From: Adiantum capillus-veneris
Lineage: Eukaryota > Streptophyta > Polypodiopsida > Polypodiales > Pteridaceae
Assembly: GCA_014529385.2 (NCBI GenBank)
Contig: CM043968.1
Span: 24,556,513-24,618,512, forward strand
Length of the DNA stretch: 62,000 bases
Direction: 5' to 3'
Under the pieces are notes generated by a model, which did not search any database, was not told the DNA's origin, and saw only the letters and a list, made by a program, of their open reading frames with translations. A program made the position numbers and the translations under genes. Position 1 is the first letter of the stretch; every line of letters begins with the position of its first letter. Below, piece after piece: positions 33,740 through 47,010 of this stretch.

Positions 33740-34716
33740 TCTAAAAGTGTTGGTGAGTGCCCGTGAAGGCCGCTCACCTAGTTTCTTAGGTGTTTACAAC
33801 CCAATTTTTTATTATTATTTTTGGTCCTTTTTCTCTAACCAAGCCACGAAATATGGCGTGTGATAGCTCAAAACGTGCGTCTTGGCTAGAGGGATGCGCC
33901 GTGCTTTACAACCCCCTATTTGGTTACGTAAAGCCCTCGGAATCCTACAAACAGTCTTTTCCTAGTTAGAGAGAAGGATAGAATTAGTAAGTCCAAAGGG
34001 TGAGTGTGAAGGGGATGGTGGAGGACTTGAGGAACTTGTCCCACATGCCCTCCCTTCACTTGAGGTCTTAGTCTTTATATATATAGTAGTGTGTATACTA
34101 TATCATAAGACTGAGGACTAAGGCCTGTGCCTGGGCTCGGGCTCGGGGCTTGATCCTAATCCCTTCCTTTTAAAATGATATTTTTTTAATTTTCTTTTTT
34201 GTTTTGAGTTTTCTTTTTGGTCCCAAATATTTCGAGCGTTAAATAAAAAAATCTAATTGAAAAAGTTTTTGTGGATAATGCTGCATGTGGACGTCGAGCT
34301 CACACATGTACACAACAGCTCCTAGCAGCTTTGTCTAACCTCCTTACAACTAAGAGATCTAATTAACGCTAATTACCTCTCCTCACACACTCTCTAACAT
34401 AGCAATGCACACTGTCTACACTACTATTGCACACTGTCTACACTTCCTAACATAGCAAAACTACTCACTCACAGAGTACTCAATCTACTCACTGTCTACT
34501 GCACATTATAGATTTACACTAACTAACAGATTTGCTAACACCTGCACATTACATGTCTAACAAAGCATGTACACTACAGCACTTAACAAAAGCTAACAAA
34601 ACCTGCTAAAACTGCACATTACAACCACTTAACAAATCTAATACAACTCAACAAAAAACTAGAAATGATAGAAGTGAATAGCTTCAAGAGGTAGCACTGA
34701 GTGCTCCTCAAGCTTA
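33740..34716 (-). other. Gypsy 5' leader
   Basis: Non-coding leader between primer site and gag. Very AT-rich in parts, with many CTAACA/CACACTGTCTAC short direct repeats at 34380-34640. Confidence 0.5.
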
Positions 34717-34736
34717 GATCCCCAGAAATGGTGCCA
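34717..34736 (-). promoter_or_regulatory. Primer-binding site, tRNA-Asp type
   Basis: Minus-strand TGGCACCATTTCTGGGGATC starts 4 bp inside the 5' LTR. It matches 16 of 20 positions of the tRNA-Asp primer site used by Athila/Tat-type elements (TGGCGCCGTTGCCGGGGATC). Confidence 0.82.
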
Positions 34737-34740
34737 AAAA

Positions 34741-35396
<656 letters not shown>

Positions 35397-36465
35397 CTGA
35401 CTTCCTGTGAGGAGCAATAAGGAGAAGAAAAAGGAGAGAAAAGACCATGAAAAGGAGAAGGTAGAAGAGGAAGTAGAAGAGATATACTCTGAGCTTGTTT
35501 TCATAATCTCCACTCACTTAATAACTCCCCCCATGGTTGGCAGAGTATCTAGGCCCTTTAGGCGTAGGATTGGAAGATGGCATGGATTATGCATTGGGCC
35601 TTGATATGCTACTGTCAACACAATTGGACTTGGAAAAACATGTAGAGACAGATGCAAGGGCTACCACAATCACAACAAAAAATATTGGGAGCTATATGAG
35701 AGATGGAGCAAATGAAGGTTGTAGAATTTACATGTAACCTCTTTAGAACATAATTTAAAGGACTCGAAATTTTGGTTCTCTTTAAACATAATGGCATCTT
35801 TACAAAATGTTGTCATTATAATATGTTGTCTTTACAAAATGTTCTCTTTACATAATGTTGTCTTTACAAAATTGTAATGCATGCCATACTAGTCGAGAAC
35901 CGAGAGCTTCGAGCGTCGCCTAACTCTAACCTTATTCTTTAATACATAAAGCAATAAGGAGCAATGGTGTATTATCCACTACAGCTCCACCCACACAAAG
36001 CGTACACTCTCCTGCACTCTTGCACCCGTAGTCACGACGCATCCGTTCATCTCACAAGTGGTAGCAAAGCACGATGGCTCTCTTGGGTCCGACGGTGATG
36101 CATGCATGAGCTATCATCTTGAGCTAAGGCTCAAAGCCTTACAACATGTGATTTTCTCTGAGTTTTTTTGGAAGAGCTCGAATGTGGAAGATTGCTACGT
36201 AGTGACTCTTGAGCTCAGAAACAAAGCTAGCTCAACCCAAAATCACTTTGTCTCAGGAGCTCTGTCAAGCAAGCAAGCTAACTCAATGACTCAACATTAC
36301 ATGGCATAATTTCTTCTCAAAAGAAATGCTGGCAGCATTGTTGAATTAATGCTACAAAACTTTAGAAACTCAACACCACTGGAAGCTCTCATCAATAGCG
36401 CTACAGAGAATTAAACATGTCATTGGATTCTTTAGGAGCGCTACAGGAAATGAGAGTAATACTCC

Positions 36466-36468
<3 letters not shown>
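35397..36468. other. Intergenic right of the gypsy element
   Basis: Begins CTGAC (probable target duplication). Lysine/glutamate-rich short ORF at 35407-35604 and an unrecognised ORF at 36058-36309; neither shows a domain. Confidence 0.35.

Positions 36469-36556
<88 letters not shown>
36469..36556. repeat. (TG)n(AG)n compound microsatellite
   Basis: About 23 TG then about 20 AG dinucleotides. Confidence 0.96.
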
Positions 36557-36557
<1 letters not shown>

Positions 36558-39078
36558 ATAGTCATTACCACACATAGAGCGTGTGTGCTTCTCCGAAATT
36601 GGCTTCGTCTCTCCAGCTCTAGATATCCGACATTGAGCTGTAATGGGATTGATATTTTACTATTTATTGCAGTTGACAGGTGGAAAAGGCTTGACTGATT
36701 TAGGCCTATGCGAACAGATATATGTTTAATGTACATTTTATTATTCAAGTGATATTTTATGAGGGAGCTTTGGCCATTTATGACCGGCCGACCAGTTTGT
36801 GCTCACTTTGACCATTCAAGAAATCTATAAAGTAAATACGTGCAAGAGGGAAATGGTCAATCTTGCACGGGGGGAGATTCCAGTTAGTGCTCATGTCTTT
36901 CTTCTCTTCTTTCCTCTCTTCTCTCTCGCCATGCGGACGTAGCACTCCGCTCGTGATTTTATCGCTTGTAGCATGTCGTTCTTAGTATTTTGCAAGGCTC
37001 GTGATTCTTCCATTTGTAGTAGTGGTATCAAAGCAAAGGCTACGATCACATGGCTATGGAAAGTTTTTATCTATAATAATCAAAGCTAAGTCTTTTTTCT
37101 TCTACCCATTTATTTTTCCTCTTTTGTTTCTTTCTAGCATGAGTAGTTGGTTGTCATCGAAAGATTGCTACTTAAGGATGTACCTGTGAGAAACACATTT
37201 GTCTATTTTGCTTCTTTGTATATAATAATAATAGAAGATACTAATAAGGACCGAGACATTAATTATAGCATGAATCAGAGAGCTACAATGTTATAGTAGG
37301 AACAAATAAAAAAACGAGGAGAGTTGAAATTAGTATAGAAAACCGTTTCAAGTGATTGAATTCAATATCACAAGCAGTTTTGAATGATCTTTGAAATACT
37401 TCAAATCGCTTGAAGAGGATGAGAAAGGAGTAGTAGTGAGATAGACTCTGAAAAGGGAGCGAGAAGAAGAGGGGAGATGAGGCTTGTTTAATGTAAAACA
37501 AAATAGGACCAACCGCAATAGGCCATCAAGATCTTTCCTCTTGTAAAAACAGGAAAGGAAGAATCCAGCTTGGGCATCAATGCTTGAGTATCAAGCTGAG
37601 TTGAAAGAATGAGAATGCTTCATAGTCTTGGAAATCAATCCCGAGGAATATGAGAGAACTATCTAGGTAGCCCTTGTAAGAGCATGGTCACGCGAAGCTT
37701 AGTTTTCGGTAATTCACGACAACATCTGAACGCGGCAGGTATGGCAGCTCAGAGGGTGACGGGAAGCAGCCTGTAGTGAGAGGGAGTGTGAGGCGTAGAT
37801 AGGGGAGAGAAAAGGAGAACTCACCGGCACGCAACGGGCTTAGTTTGAAACTATGCCAAAAAAGGCATAGTTACAAATTCTCACAATGCTATGCCGATGG
37901 AAAGCTGCGTTTGTCAAGCTTGGTCAGCAGTTGTCTGTGGAAACTAAGCCTCGGGTGATCGATGCCTAAAATCGTGCAAAACGACCCTTTAATTAGCTAC
38001 TTTTTTCAAATCTGTGATGAGCCACAGTATGATTTAAATTTTTTTATTCTAATGAAAAGAACACTGCGGGAGGTGTGCAGCGTTGCTCATCATCGGGGAG
38101 AGCTGCTTGTCACCATGAGCAAAGTTGACATGGTTTGTGGGGACGCCAGTAGGCTACGATCATCCTGCGGGGCACATCACGGTCGACAATTGCTAACAGA
38201 CAATATCAAGACGATGGTGGTCTTCGCCATGCAACAAACGTACACACGTCGTACTTTCTCTCTTAAACGCAGCCTGCCAATATGCACGACAAGAGTCGTC
38301 AAGCCATTGGTTGCGCCAGCCCACTCTCTTTCTCTGCCTTTGACGGCGCATTGAATGCTTTGTCTATCACCTCTATCGTTGCCTTCAACTCAGGTCACCG
38401 TCAGTTTAAGTGGTTGAGCGTGGGCGATGCCATGCATCCATCCCTCTTGTTTAGTTCACGACCCCACCGCCAATCTGACGATGGGCTCAAGAATGAGGGG
38501 CTGCCGGACTTTTCTTTTGCTAATCAGCCCTACATCGAGCCTGATTTCTTCAACAGAATGTTCGCCTTTCCTCTGCCAATTCAAAACTCTAGTATCGCGA
38601 GCGGGAATATCAATTCAAGTGATACTGTCCAGTTGAACATCAGACACAAGCACATGTTTCCTCAAGATTCTTTTAGGAATGCAAAGAGGTGATGTGTGTC
38701 CTCAAGAGTTGCCTGAGGTCTGAGGAAAGCTACCCGTAGCAGATGGCTTGCACATCAGGCAGCCTCACCGGCGGTTGCTTCAAGCTGAGACTTTCACTGG
38801 TGCAAGTTCAGTGCCTGGTGGCTCGCCATCCTGTACTCCCTACCCTTCTCAACAACCAATTACCTTTTTTGTCACCCACTGCAACTCAGGCAGGCACGCA
38901 GTTGCCAACCACTCATTATATTTCATTTCTATTTTTATTGTGAATCTAATGACTCCCTACACCCTCACCTCGCATTCACACAATTCACGACGACTCTAAG
39001 CTGTCACATGTGATGCTTGCGTGCTTGTTCCTCACACAGAGCCTTGCTGCCCAGTGCCAGTAGCCACAGGTGGTTATC
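36557..39078. other. Intergenic with LTR-like hints and two unrecognised ORFs
   Basis: TGGTATCAAAGC at ~37023 resembles an initiator-tRNA-Met primer site, and a GGGGGGAGAT polypurine stretch lies ~155 bp before it, but no LTR pair was found. Overlapping plus-strand ORFs 37962-38354 and 38282-38692 are unrecognised; the second (LPDFSFANQPYIEPDFFNRM) has no known motif. Confidence 0.3.
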
Positions 39079-39103
39079 GCTCTCTCTCTCTCTCTCTCTC
39101 TCT
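39079..39103. repeat. (CT)n microsatellite
   Basis: About 12 CT units followed by CCCCCC. Confidence 0.95.
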
Positions 39104-39225
39104 CCCCCCCACAACCGCCAGTATGAGTGTGTACAGAATCGGCAGGCATTGACGAATCTTTGCAGCGATCGCTGCAATAGTTTCTCGGGGAGCACTGATG
39201 CCCGCCATTCAGACATTGATGTTCA

Positions 39226-39760
39226 TTTTTCAACTTTATTTTACTTCATGTCATTTTGTACCCAGAAATTGTATAAGATCCATAAGGATTGTATCAGTTA
39301 GGTCCCATAGGCCTTTAGAAGATGAGTAATATAACATTTCATTTCATTTTGCTCTCTCTCTTCCCTCTCCCAGTATAGCTCCTTACAATGGCGCACATTG
39401 ATGAAGTTCTTCGATCACGATCAGTGCAGTCCTTTCTTCGACAACGTCGGACAGTGAATGATGATGATGGTTTACTCCTAGGATTTTAGTGAGTCTTTCA
39501 ATTTACTTCATTTTAATTTTTGTACCAAAGCATTGGTTTACATCCACAAGGATTGTATTAGTTTGGTCTCATAGGCCTTTGCAAGTGAATGATGATGATG
39601 GTTTACTCCAAGGATTTTAGTCAGTCTTTCAATTTACTTCATTTTAATTTTTGTACCCAAGCATTGGTTTACATCCACAAGGATTGTATTAGTTTGGTCT
39701 CATAGGCCTTTGCAGACGGTTAATATAACATTTGATTTTATTTCTCTCTCTCCTTCACAC
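39226..39760 (+). repeat. Repeated UTR-like modules with a 131-bp tandem duplication
   Basis: A block with TTACTTCAT, a [AT]CATCCACAAGGATTGTAT-type core, CATAGGCCTTT and AATATAACATTT occurs three times (from ~39226, ~39500 and ~39630). The last two form a tandem duplication with 131-bp offset (39453 and 39584). A short ATG reading (MAHIDEVLRSRSVQSFLRQ, ~39389) lies between copies. The block is related to 29240-29370 inside the CACTA element. Confidence 0.8.
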
Positions 39761-41800
39761 CCACCCCCCAGCTTTTGTGTCCTGGCTATCATGATGCGCA
39801 CTTGGTTACGTTCAAGCCCACCACCAACACCATCTACCTCATCGAATACTTGCATGGCAACACTTTCTAGTCTCCACCTTCGTATGCTAACGGCGAGCAC
39901 GGAAAAGAACTTGCTCTGTTTATTGGCACCTCTATCTCGCACGTAGTGTGCACGTAATTTTTAGGCCTTTTGAATCTATTTTAAGATGCTTCTTTACAGT
40001 GTTCCTTTTGAGCATATGCTAGACACCATGTAGTCCACTGTATTATAACCGATTGAACTTGTAAACTCCCGATTAGCTCTTTAGCTTGCCTTTAAGAACA
40101 CTAAAAAATTTTACACAAGTTTAGTGTGATTATCGGCAAAAGTTTAAAATTTTGACCTAAAAACCGCGAGCATTTCAAGTTTGCACTTATTTTCCTCGGT
40201 TAGCAAAAATGTATTTTTCTAGCCCTGTCAGTGTAGACCATAGCCGGGCATCAGAATTCAAGTTGAAATTTGTTACACCACAGCTAGGTATTGTCCTCAG
40301 CATAGTATTTTCAAACGTAGAACGAGGCACAATTTAAATTAAATATGAGAGAAATGGTGAGACAATTGACTTAATTTGAACATTTTTACACTAAGTTTTC
40401 TTTAAAATATCTAGGGCTTCTCGCCTTCAAATTTCAAATTCAGAGGTAAATCTCACTTTTGTACATGAGATTACACTAACCCTAGGTTTTAATTCAAGCA
40501 TTGCTAATTATTACTTGGTCTAACCACCCCCACCAACACAACCCTTACTTGTTTTTGCTCTTGTATTGAAATTAAACCTAGAGGCAGAGTTCCCAATGTT
40601 GAAGGAATCCCCAAACACCCTCGGGGGGTGCACCTTTAAGAAACTATTTATATAACGGGCATTCAGGTATTTTAAAAAACCCTTTACTTACATGCTTAAG
40701 GTCATAAAATGACCCCTTTTTCTTCAAAAGCTTACGAGTTTCTCTCTAAAATCAATTAAAAAACCCCTTCTATTAATATAATTTTGTTAAAAATTTAAAA
40801 TATTGGCAATTAAAAAGCCCATTCATTTGAACTCACGTGGTAACTTACATGTCTAACAGGTGAACCCCCCAAGCAAACACCACACTATCAAGTGGCTGAC
40901 TAAGATTGACACATACTGTTCCTAAGCCTACTAAGCATGATTGGCACATAGATATAGATAGATCCATATCTAAGTTATAGGTATTTTAGGCCATTTAAAA
41001 AAAAAAGATAACTAAATAAATTCACACATTATTACTGTATATTGAGAATAAAAAAGTCATGAAATTTCTCTTGTTGATCATTGCATTAAAAGTGGTTGAA
41101 CATTTGTCCTTTGGTCTAGTTTGCAAATTCTTTTTAGATAATCTAATTGTTTATTTTGAATAACATTCATCAAATGATGGATTTGCTGCTGCCATCTACT
41201 TTTAAGAACTTGTGTAGCATTTGACAGTTTGCGTAAAACCTATTTCCGTGAACCACCTCCATGTACGTAATTTCTCAATGGTTTCTAAAGCATTTTAATT
41301 CTCTTTAATGAGTCAATTCCTAAATATATCTATTGTTGACATATATCTTAAGATCTCGTCATTACGAACCATCTCTTATCTGCCTATACCACACTGCTTT
41401 TGCTTAATATACTACTACGATAATACTCACCTTCTCTACTTCCTTGTGAGTTATTTTCTTTTGGTACATTTAAATTTAGGGGGACAAACTCACAGAGTCT
41501 GCGATAAGGATAATACCATTGGACAATCTAAAAGGAAAACGATGCTTTGTTTATCTATATTCTCTTATGGCATATTGTGAAATTAACCATCTCTAAAGTT
41601 CTAGCTTGTGCTTGCACTAAATGTAATTTCTATTGAGAGGATTTGACATTAAGGTATGCAACTAATCACACAAATTGAGGTGCTTTGGGTTATTGAACAC
41701 CAATTTGTAAGTACTTTGCTCCTCAACTATACGTCAATGTGGTGTCACATAGGTAGTAAATGCTTTGTGTTTTTTATGCCTTGTCTAGTCCATTGGTCAC
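39761..41800. other. AT-rich intergenic sequence
   Basis: No recognisable gene. ORF 41308-41580 has hydrophobic stretches but no family features. Confidence 0.35.
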
Positions 41801-41809
41801 GTGCACACA

Positions 41810-42006
41810 AATTTGCCGATTTCACCAATGTGTAAATACTCATCTTGGTGTAGATTTGCCGATTTAGGCAGTACCAATTATACATGTAGATTTGCTGATT
41901 TAGGCAGCACACCGACAAATTGTAGATTCATTATTTTCAACAATATCAAGTGCCGACTCACTGATTTAGGCAGCATCAATGCAAATTTGTCAATTTAGGC
42001 AGCACG
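41810..42006 (+). repeat. Short degenerate repeat, GATTTAGGCAGCA motif
   Basis: [GC]ATTTAGGCAGCA or a close variant recurs at ~41863, 41899, 41960 and 41993, each preceded by a GTAGATTTGC(C/T)-like or similar block. In one frame this reads as FADLGST repeats. Confidence 0.7.
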
Positions 42007-43126
42007 TTGTTGTGCCACTTTGTAGGCACGAGGTGAAAGATACAAATCTGTGTAGTTATTTGAGGTTTTTCCAACTTATGAATAATGTTAAGAGCTATTA
42101 TGTCAACAAGTGTCGGAGATGTATGCTTCATGTGGGTTTCTAGACCAAGATGGGCTCTAGATAGGGGGAGATAGGGTGGCAGGTGAAGAATGTTCGAGGT
42201 GATGGTTTTGGTCTAGATGTGTAGAACTTGAAGTGCTGAAGGGACATGACTAGATGGCTCATCAAACGGAGCCACAATGTGCAAGTTACGATGCTTTGAA
42301 GTTGGAGGTGGTTGTAGATCTGAGACGGGTAGGCTAAGTGATGCAAGGTGGTTTGAGCCAGTTTGTAGTGTAGTGTATGATTTATGGAGCTTGGCAATCT
42401 TTTCAGATTGTCATTTGGAGTTACGGATGCCAAGTTATTGCCAGTCAAAGTTTTGCCGGGGGCCAGGTTGGTGTCGGGTTGGTTGCCTCGAGAGATGTGC
42501 CATGTAATGGTTTTGGAGCTCCGCTAAGAATTGTATTATTCTATGCAGCAAGTGAAGGCTACAAGAAGCTACGGGGCATCAAACAGAGCCCAAATTGGTC
42601 AAATATTACAGTTTGAAGTTGCCAACAATGGTTAGCAGTGTGGTATCTGATGTTTCTTCCCAATTTTGATGCACATTGTTTGAGACCATCAGATGGCCGA
42701 GGCACGTCACATGCAAGGGGAATCCGAGTCCGCAAAGAGCTTTTTTGGTGGGAATTTACGGCTCGACGGTCGGGTCATCGAGCAATGAATGGCAGGTGTA
42801 TGTAGTCAGGGCAAAGTGGATTTTTTTTTGAGGTTTTTTTTGTAGTAAACTTTTGGGCCTTGGAGGAATAAGGAGGGGGGACCCTTGTGGGCCGCCACAT
42901 GGCAGGGGTTCTACCCCACATGCACAAGCAAGGGACCAAATGGCGGGGTACTTATACTGCATTGCTCCCCCCATATGGGCATCACAAGGGAGTAAACTCC
43001 TTGGGGAGCTCGTGGGCTATGGCGTGCTGCCGAGTGGCGCCTGTGGTGATGCTCGCGGCTGAGCAAGGAGACGGGGGCAGTTTTGGCCTTGCTGTGGGAC
43101 GGTGTCTAACCTCACTCCTATCTTAT
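42007..43126. other. Intergenic sequence left of the copia fragment
   Basis: No recognisable domain in the short ORFs on either strand (for example 42277-42616, 42853-43138). Confidence 0.3.
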
Positions 43127-43354
43127 TGTTGGAATTAGGGTTGCAGAGAAACGCGCACAGCTTGGAGAAGACGAAGGAAGCTCGAGGCACACAATAGAGA
43201 GTGTGTTACTTAGTATGCAATGTAAAGATAGATAGCCCTAGAGTGATGGGCGTATATATAATACTCGGGGGAAAAAACCTCCTAAAGAGGGAAAAAAATG
43301 CCTCGACGGTCCTAGTGTGTTCACACACATCACTACCACATGTATATGGTAACA
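43127..43354 (-). repeat. 3' LTR of the copia fragment
   Basis: On the minus strand starts TGTTACCATATAC after AGGGGGATT and ends CTAATTCCAACA. A TATTATATATACG TATA box lies at ~43250. 228 bp. Confidence 0.8.
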
Positions 43355-43428
43355 AATCCCCCTGGAGTGATGCGGTGAACGAGAGCTGGCACATGAGTAA
43401 AGGGAAGTGCCATGCCCTAAGGACATGA

Positions 43429-44402
43429 TCAGTCCACAAAGGGGAGTAATCCTAAAGCTTTGCGGAAAGCTTCAAGCTTCTCACGAGACAATGCCTTTGT
43501 GAAAAGATCTGCAATGTTGTCTTGTGTTGGTACATAAGCCAAGTTGATCTCTCCTATTGAGAGCCTCTCCTTGACATAGTGGTAATGCACCTCAATGTGC
43601 TTTGTGCAAGCATGAAAAGCTGGGTTCCTCGCAACTGCCAATGCGCTCTGACTGTTAGTGTAGATAGTGTTGACAGTGTCCTGTCCAACACCCAAATCAT
43701 CCATAAGGCGTCTGAGCCATACACACTCAATCGTAGCTGTGAAGACTGCCCTGTACTCAGCCTCACAACTAGAAGTTGCCATAGTAGGTTGCTTCTTGTT
43801 CAACCATGATATACATGAATTTCCAAGCATGAAACAAAAACCACTTGTGGACACTCGCGTGTCAAAACAACTAGCCCAATCTGAGTTTGAAAAAGCATGT
43901 AAGTCTGACGGCAATGATCTCCCCTTGGGATAAAACAAGCCAAGATGTAAAGTGCCACTAAGGTAGCAGAAAATCCTCTTGACAGCCTGCCAATGCTTAG
44001 ACCCTAAGCTATGCATAAATCTGTTGACCTGTGAGACTGCAAACTGAATATCTAGCCTCGTGTTGCATACACAAATAGGTAGCCAACAACAGTTTGGTAA
44101 AGAGTGACATCAGTAGGATCGCCATCATCATGTAGACTCAACTTCAAACCTGTTTCCATGGGAGTGGCAATAGGTTTTCAATCCTCAAGTCCAAACTTAC
44201 ATAGCAATGTCTCTATGTAACTTTTCTGACACAAGGCAATACCACCAGCACACTGCTTAAACTGTATACCCAAGTAATGATGCAACAGCCCCAAATCTTT
44301 CATCTTGAAAGTAGCATTCAAATCAGCCTTAAATTCATCAATATGTCTCTCATTTGGTCCAGTGATCAGCAAATCATTGACATAAAGAACCACAATGATC
44401 AC
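43429..44402 (-). pseudogene. Copia RT (C-terminal) and RNase H
   Basis: Minus strand. IIVVLYVNDLLITGPNE is the RT catalytic motif with the first Asp of YVDD replaced by Asn. FKMKDLGLLHHYLGIQF and KSYIETLLCKFGLED follow, then a TGA at ~44178 and a frame change. RNase H (44016-43429) shows CYLSGTLHLGLFY, NSDWASCFDTRVSTSGFCF, TSSCEAEYRAV and HIEVHYHYVKERL. The third acidic position reads YTNSQSAL where YCDNQSA is usual. The ORF ends at a TGA at 43429. Confidence 0.92.
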
Positions 44403-45186
44403 TAGTGAAGCATGCTTCAGAAGCTAAGTTCCTAGACATTGTACCAGCGCTGGAAACATGGCTTCTAAGTTCCATCCAAAAGAAAAACAAAAGGGCACAC
44501 TTAAGATTCCCCTTCAGGTATAAAAGTTTGAATCCTTTGCCAATATAAACTAAATTGAAAATCTACCTGGTATATTGCAATTTTAGAGGATAAAAATGCA
44601 CTAAATCTTACCTTTTTTGGGAGGTAATTTGTGACAAATTAACTGCTAAACATTCAAATACAAATCTCAATTGTCAAAAAAGAATAAAGATTAGGGAACC
44701 ATGAACAATCCAATCAAATTAGATACAAGAGTATTTTGGGAATTTCCACAAATTAAAGGGTATTTTGACGATTTTTCCTTTAAGAAAATAGAGTTAAATT
44801 GAAAAAGATGCCAAATTGTCCAATATAAGGGGTCGTCCGCTGCTAAGTCTTTCTTGTTGTCCCTCAGATCCTGCAGATGCATTTGCGTCATCAACCTCTT
44901 TAACTAAGGAACCTGAAGGTTTTAAAGGTAACGACCAGATGCCAACATTCAAGTCTTATTAGCAATAAGAAGTGGAGAAAGTTGTGTGTGAGGTTGTGCA
45001 AGCACATTACACATGCATCAAGTCTACCTGCATTAGCAGTGTTGCAGAGAGCTTGTCCTTGGTGGCCAAAGGTGACGTGTTGAAAGAAACAAAGACATCT
45101 TACACCTAATGAATTTTATTTTAAAACTCCTAGTAGTGGGGTAGTGTGTCAAGCGCTAACACTCACCAATTGAAAGCACGCACGCA
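44403..45186. other. Intergenic right of the copia fragment
   Basis: No recognisable domain; short AT-rich ORFs only. Confidence 0.3.
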
Positions 45187-45293
<107 letters not shown>

Positions 45294-45418
45294 GAGACTT
45301 AATGTTTGAAGAGGAAGACACACAACCCCTTGCCAGTGTGGACGCCAGCACCTATTGAGATTGAACGAGGGAGAAAGAGATAGTCTCAACTTGAAAAAAG
45401 TGACACACTCAAGAAATC

Positions 45419-46002
45419 ATGGGTCTCATTCTTATTGATCACAACAAGGTGGATCCACTAGATATACAGTTGCAAGAAGGAAGCATGAAGTCTTTATCAC
45501 TGCACCACTCAGAGGAAGCAATTGCAGACCAAACTCGAATGGTTGGTACCAAGGAGTGGGATTTTGGAGTCCACCCTAAGGAGATTCTTAAGCAAGTGGA
45601 TGCAGTGGCAACTTATTGGAAATCTAGGTCAACCTAGATGTAGAGATTTTGTTTGATCATATCTTGTTTGATGCATTTAAGAAAAGCTTTAAAGAACCCT
45701 TAGCACAAGGGGTGTTCATAAGAGTCACAAAGAATGAATCCCAGCATGAGAAATATTGGAGTACGGTCTTGCATGCATATAGTCGAGATGAAGTGTTTTT
45801 GAACCAGTGGATTGCAGCCTATCTTTTGTATATGCTATGCACTTTGGTACAACATGTATCAAGCTTGTCTTTGAGCTACAAGGTTGGTGGATTATTACCA
45901 ATGTCAGGAAAGGCAATGGACCTTTTTGAAAGCACCCAAGACGATAGTGACTCTTTTGCTAGCTTCACATGTGGTGGAAAGCTAGGTTTTGAAGACAATT
46001 GA
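45419..46002 (+). other. Unrecognised ORF pair
   Basis: Two adjacent plus-strand ORFs, 45419-45637 (IDHNKVDPLDIQLQEGSMKS; VGTKEWDFGVHPKEI) and 45649-46002 (KKSFKEPLAQGVFIRVTKNE), read like protein but share no motif I know. They end before the damaged gene at 47 kb and could be a relic of the same locus or of something separate. Confidence 0.25.
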
Positions 46003-47010
46003 AACTTGCCACATCAACAAGAAAGCCTTAGATGGAGGACTCTTGGTACAATCTTGGGGATCATGATCCTAAGTATTGTCTTGGAAGGAGCTAAAGTACT
46101 CAATTATCTTTTCACTTATGGTGGTTACCAATCCTGTCCTTTTTGGCATGAAGCAAGAAGTCTTATTGTTAGGACAATTCAAGTGACTATCCTATTCTTT
46201 ACTTGGGATCCTAGAGGATATTCACAAAAAAATTTGGAATTTGCATTAGGAAAAATATGAACCCTCTAGGGGCCCTTTGGGATTAAGGTTAATTAGAGGC
46301 CAGCCAATGAGAAGAGGGTGGTGGACACACTCTATGCCCTCAAAAATGTAGGGGGACAAAGTAGTCTTACACTTCTTAAATGGGCTCTTACATAGTGAGA
46401 AGGTGGGGTGCGGGGGTGGGTGGGCCATATGGAACCTCCAACTTCCCTCCTTTTTGATCCGGTTATGAAAAAATCCCAAAAATTTGAAATTTTTCAAAAA
46501 TTTCAAAACGCAAATTTCATCTTCTTAAAACCCCCCTAAAACTATTTTATGGTCAAAAAAGCATTTTTTGATCTCAAAAAGTCAAAACGTGCATCCAAAA
46601 ACCCTAAAATTTAATTTTTAAAAAAAACTTTTAAAAAATCTATTTTTGCTATCCAGAGCTATTCCAAAAGTAGTTATTAGGCAAAAAGTGATTTTCTCTC
46701 TCTAGAACCCCTTTTCCAACCCCTCCTTGGATGCAACCATCACACTCATCCTCTACTCCAACACTCTCTCTCTCTACACCATCTCCATTGCTGCAGCAAG
46801 GAAGCTCCTCTCTCCTCCCCTACCACCTTCCATTGCCACACCAAGCAAGAGTTATCCACCTTCTCCTCCCAATGCCACACCAAGCAAGGGTTGTCCACCT
46901 TCTCCTCCCATTGCCACAAGGGTTAACCACTTTCTCATATCACTTTATCCCACCTACATTGTAGCAACAAGCAAGGTTCTTCTCCTTCTCCTAGTTTTCT
47001 TTGCTCAACC
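46003..47010. other. Upstream region of the 47-kb gene
   Basis: Contains proline/serine-rich short tandem phrases (CAAGCAAG..., CACCTTCTCCTCCCA... at 46840-46915). No domain. Possibly 5' UTR/promoter of the gene that starts at 47011. Confidence 0.35.

Larger units (their letters stand above)
43127..44402 (-). mobile_element. 5'-truncated Ty1/copia retrotransposon
   Basis: Minus-strand remnant: end of RT, RNase H, polypurine tract and a complete 3' LTR. It begins abruptly at ~44402 inside the RT catalytic motif, so gag, protease, integrase and most of RT are missing. Confidence 0.92.

Noticed and set aside
37962-38692. Overlapping ORFs as a host gene
   Set aside because: Different frames, no recognisable motif, no splice structure that joins them convincingly.
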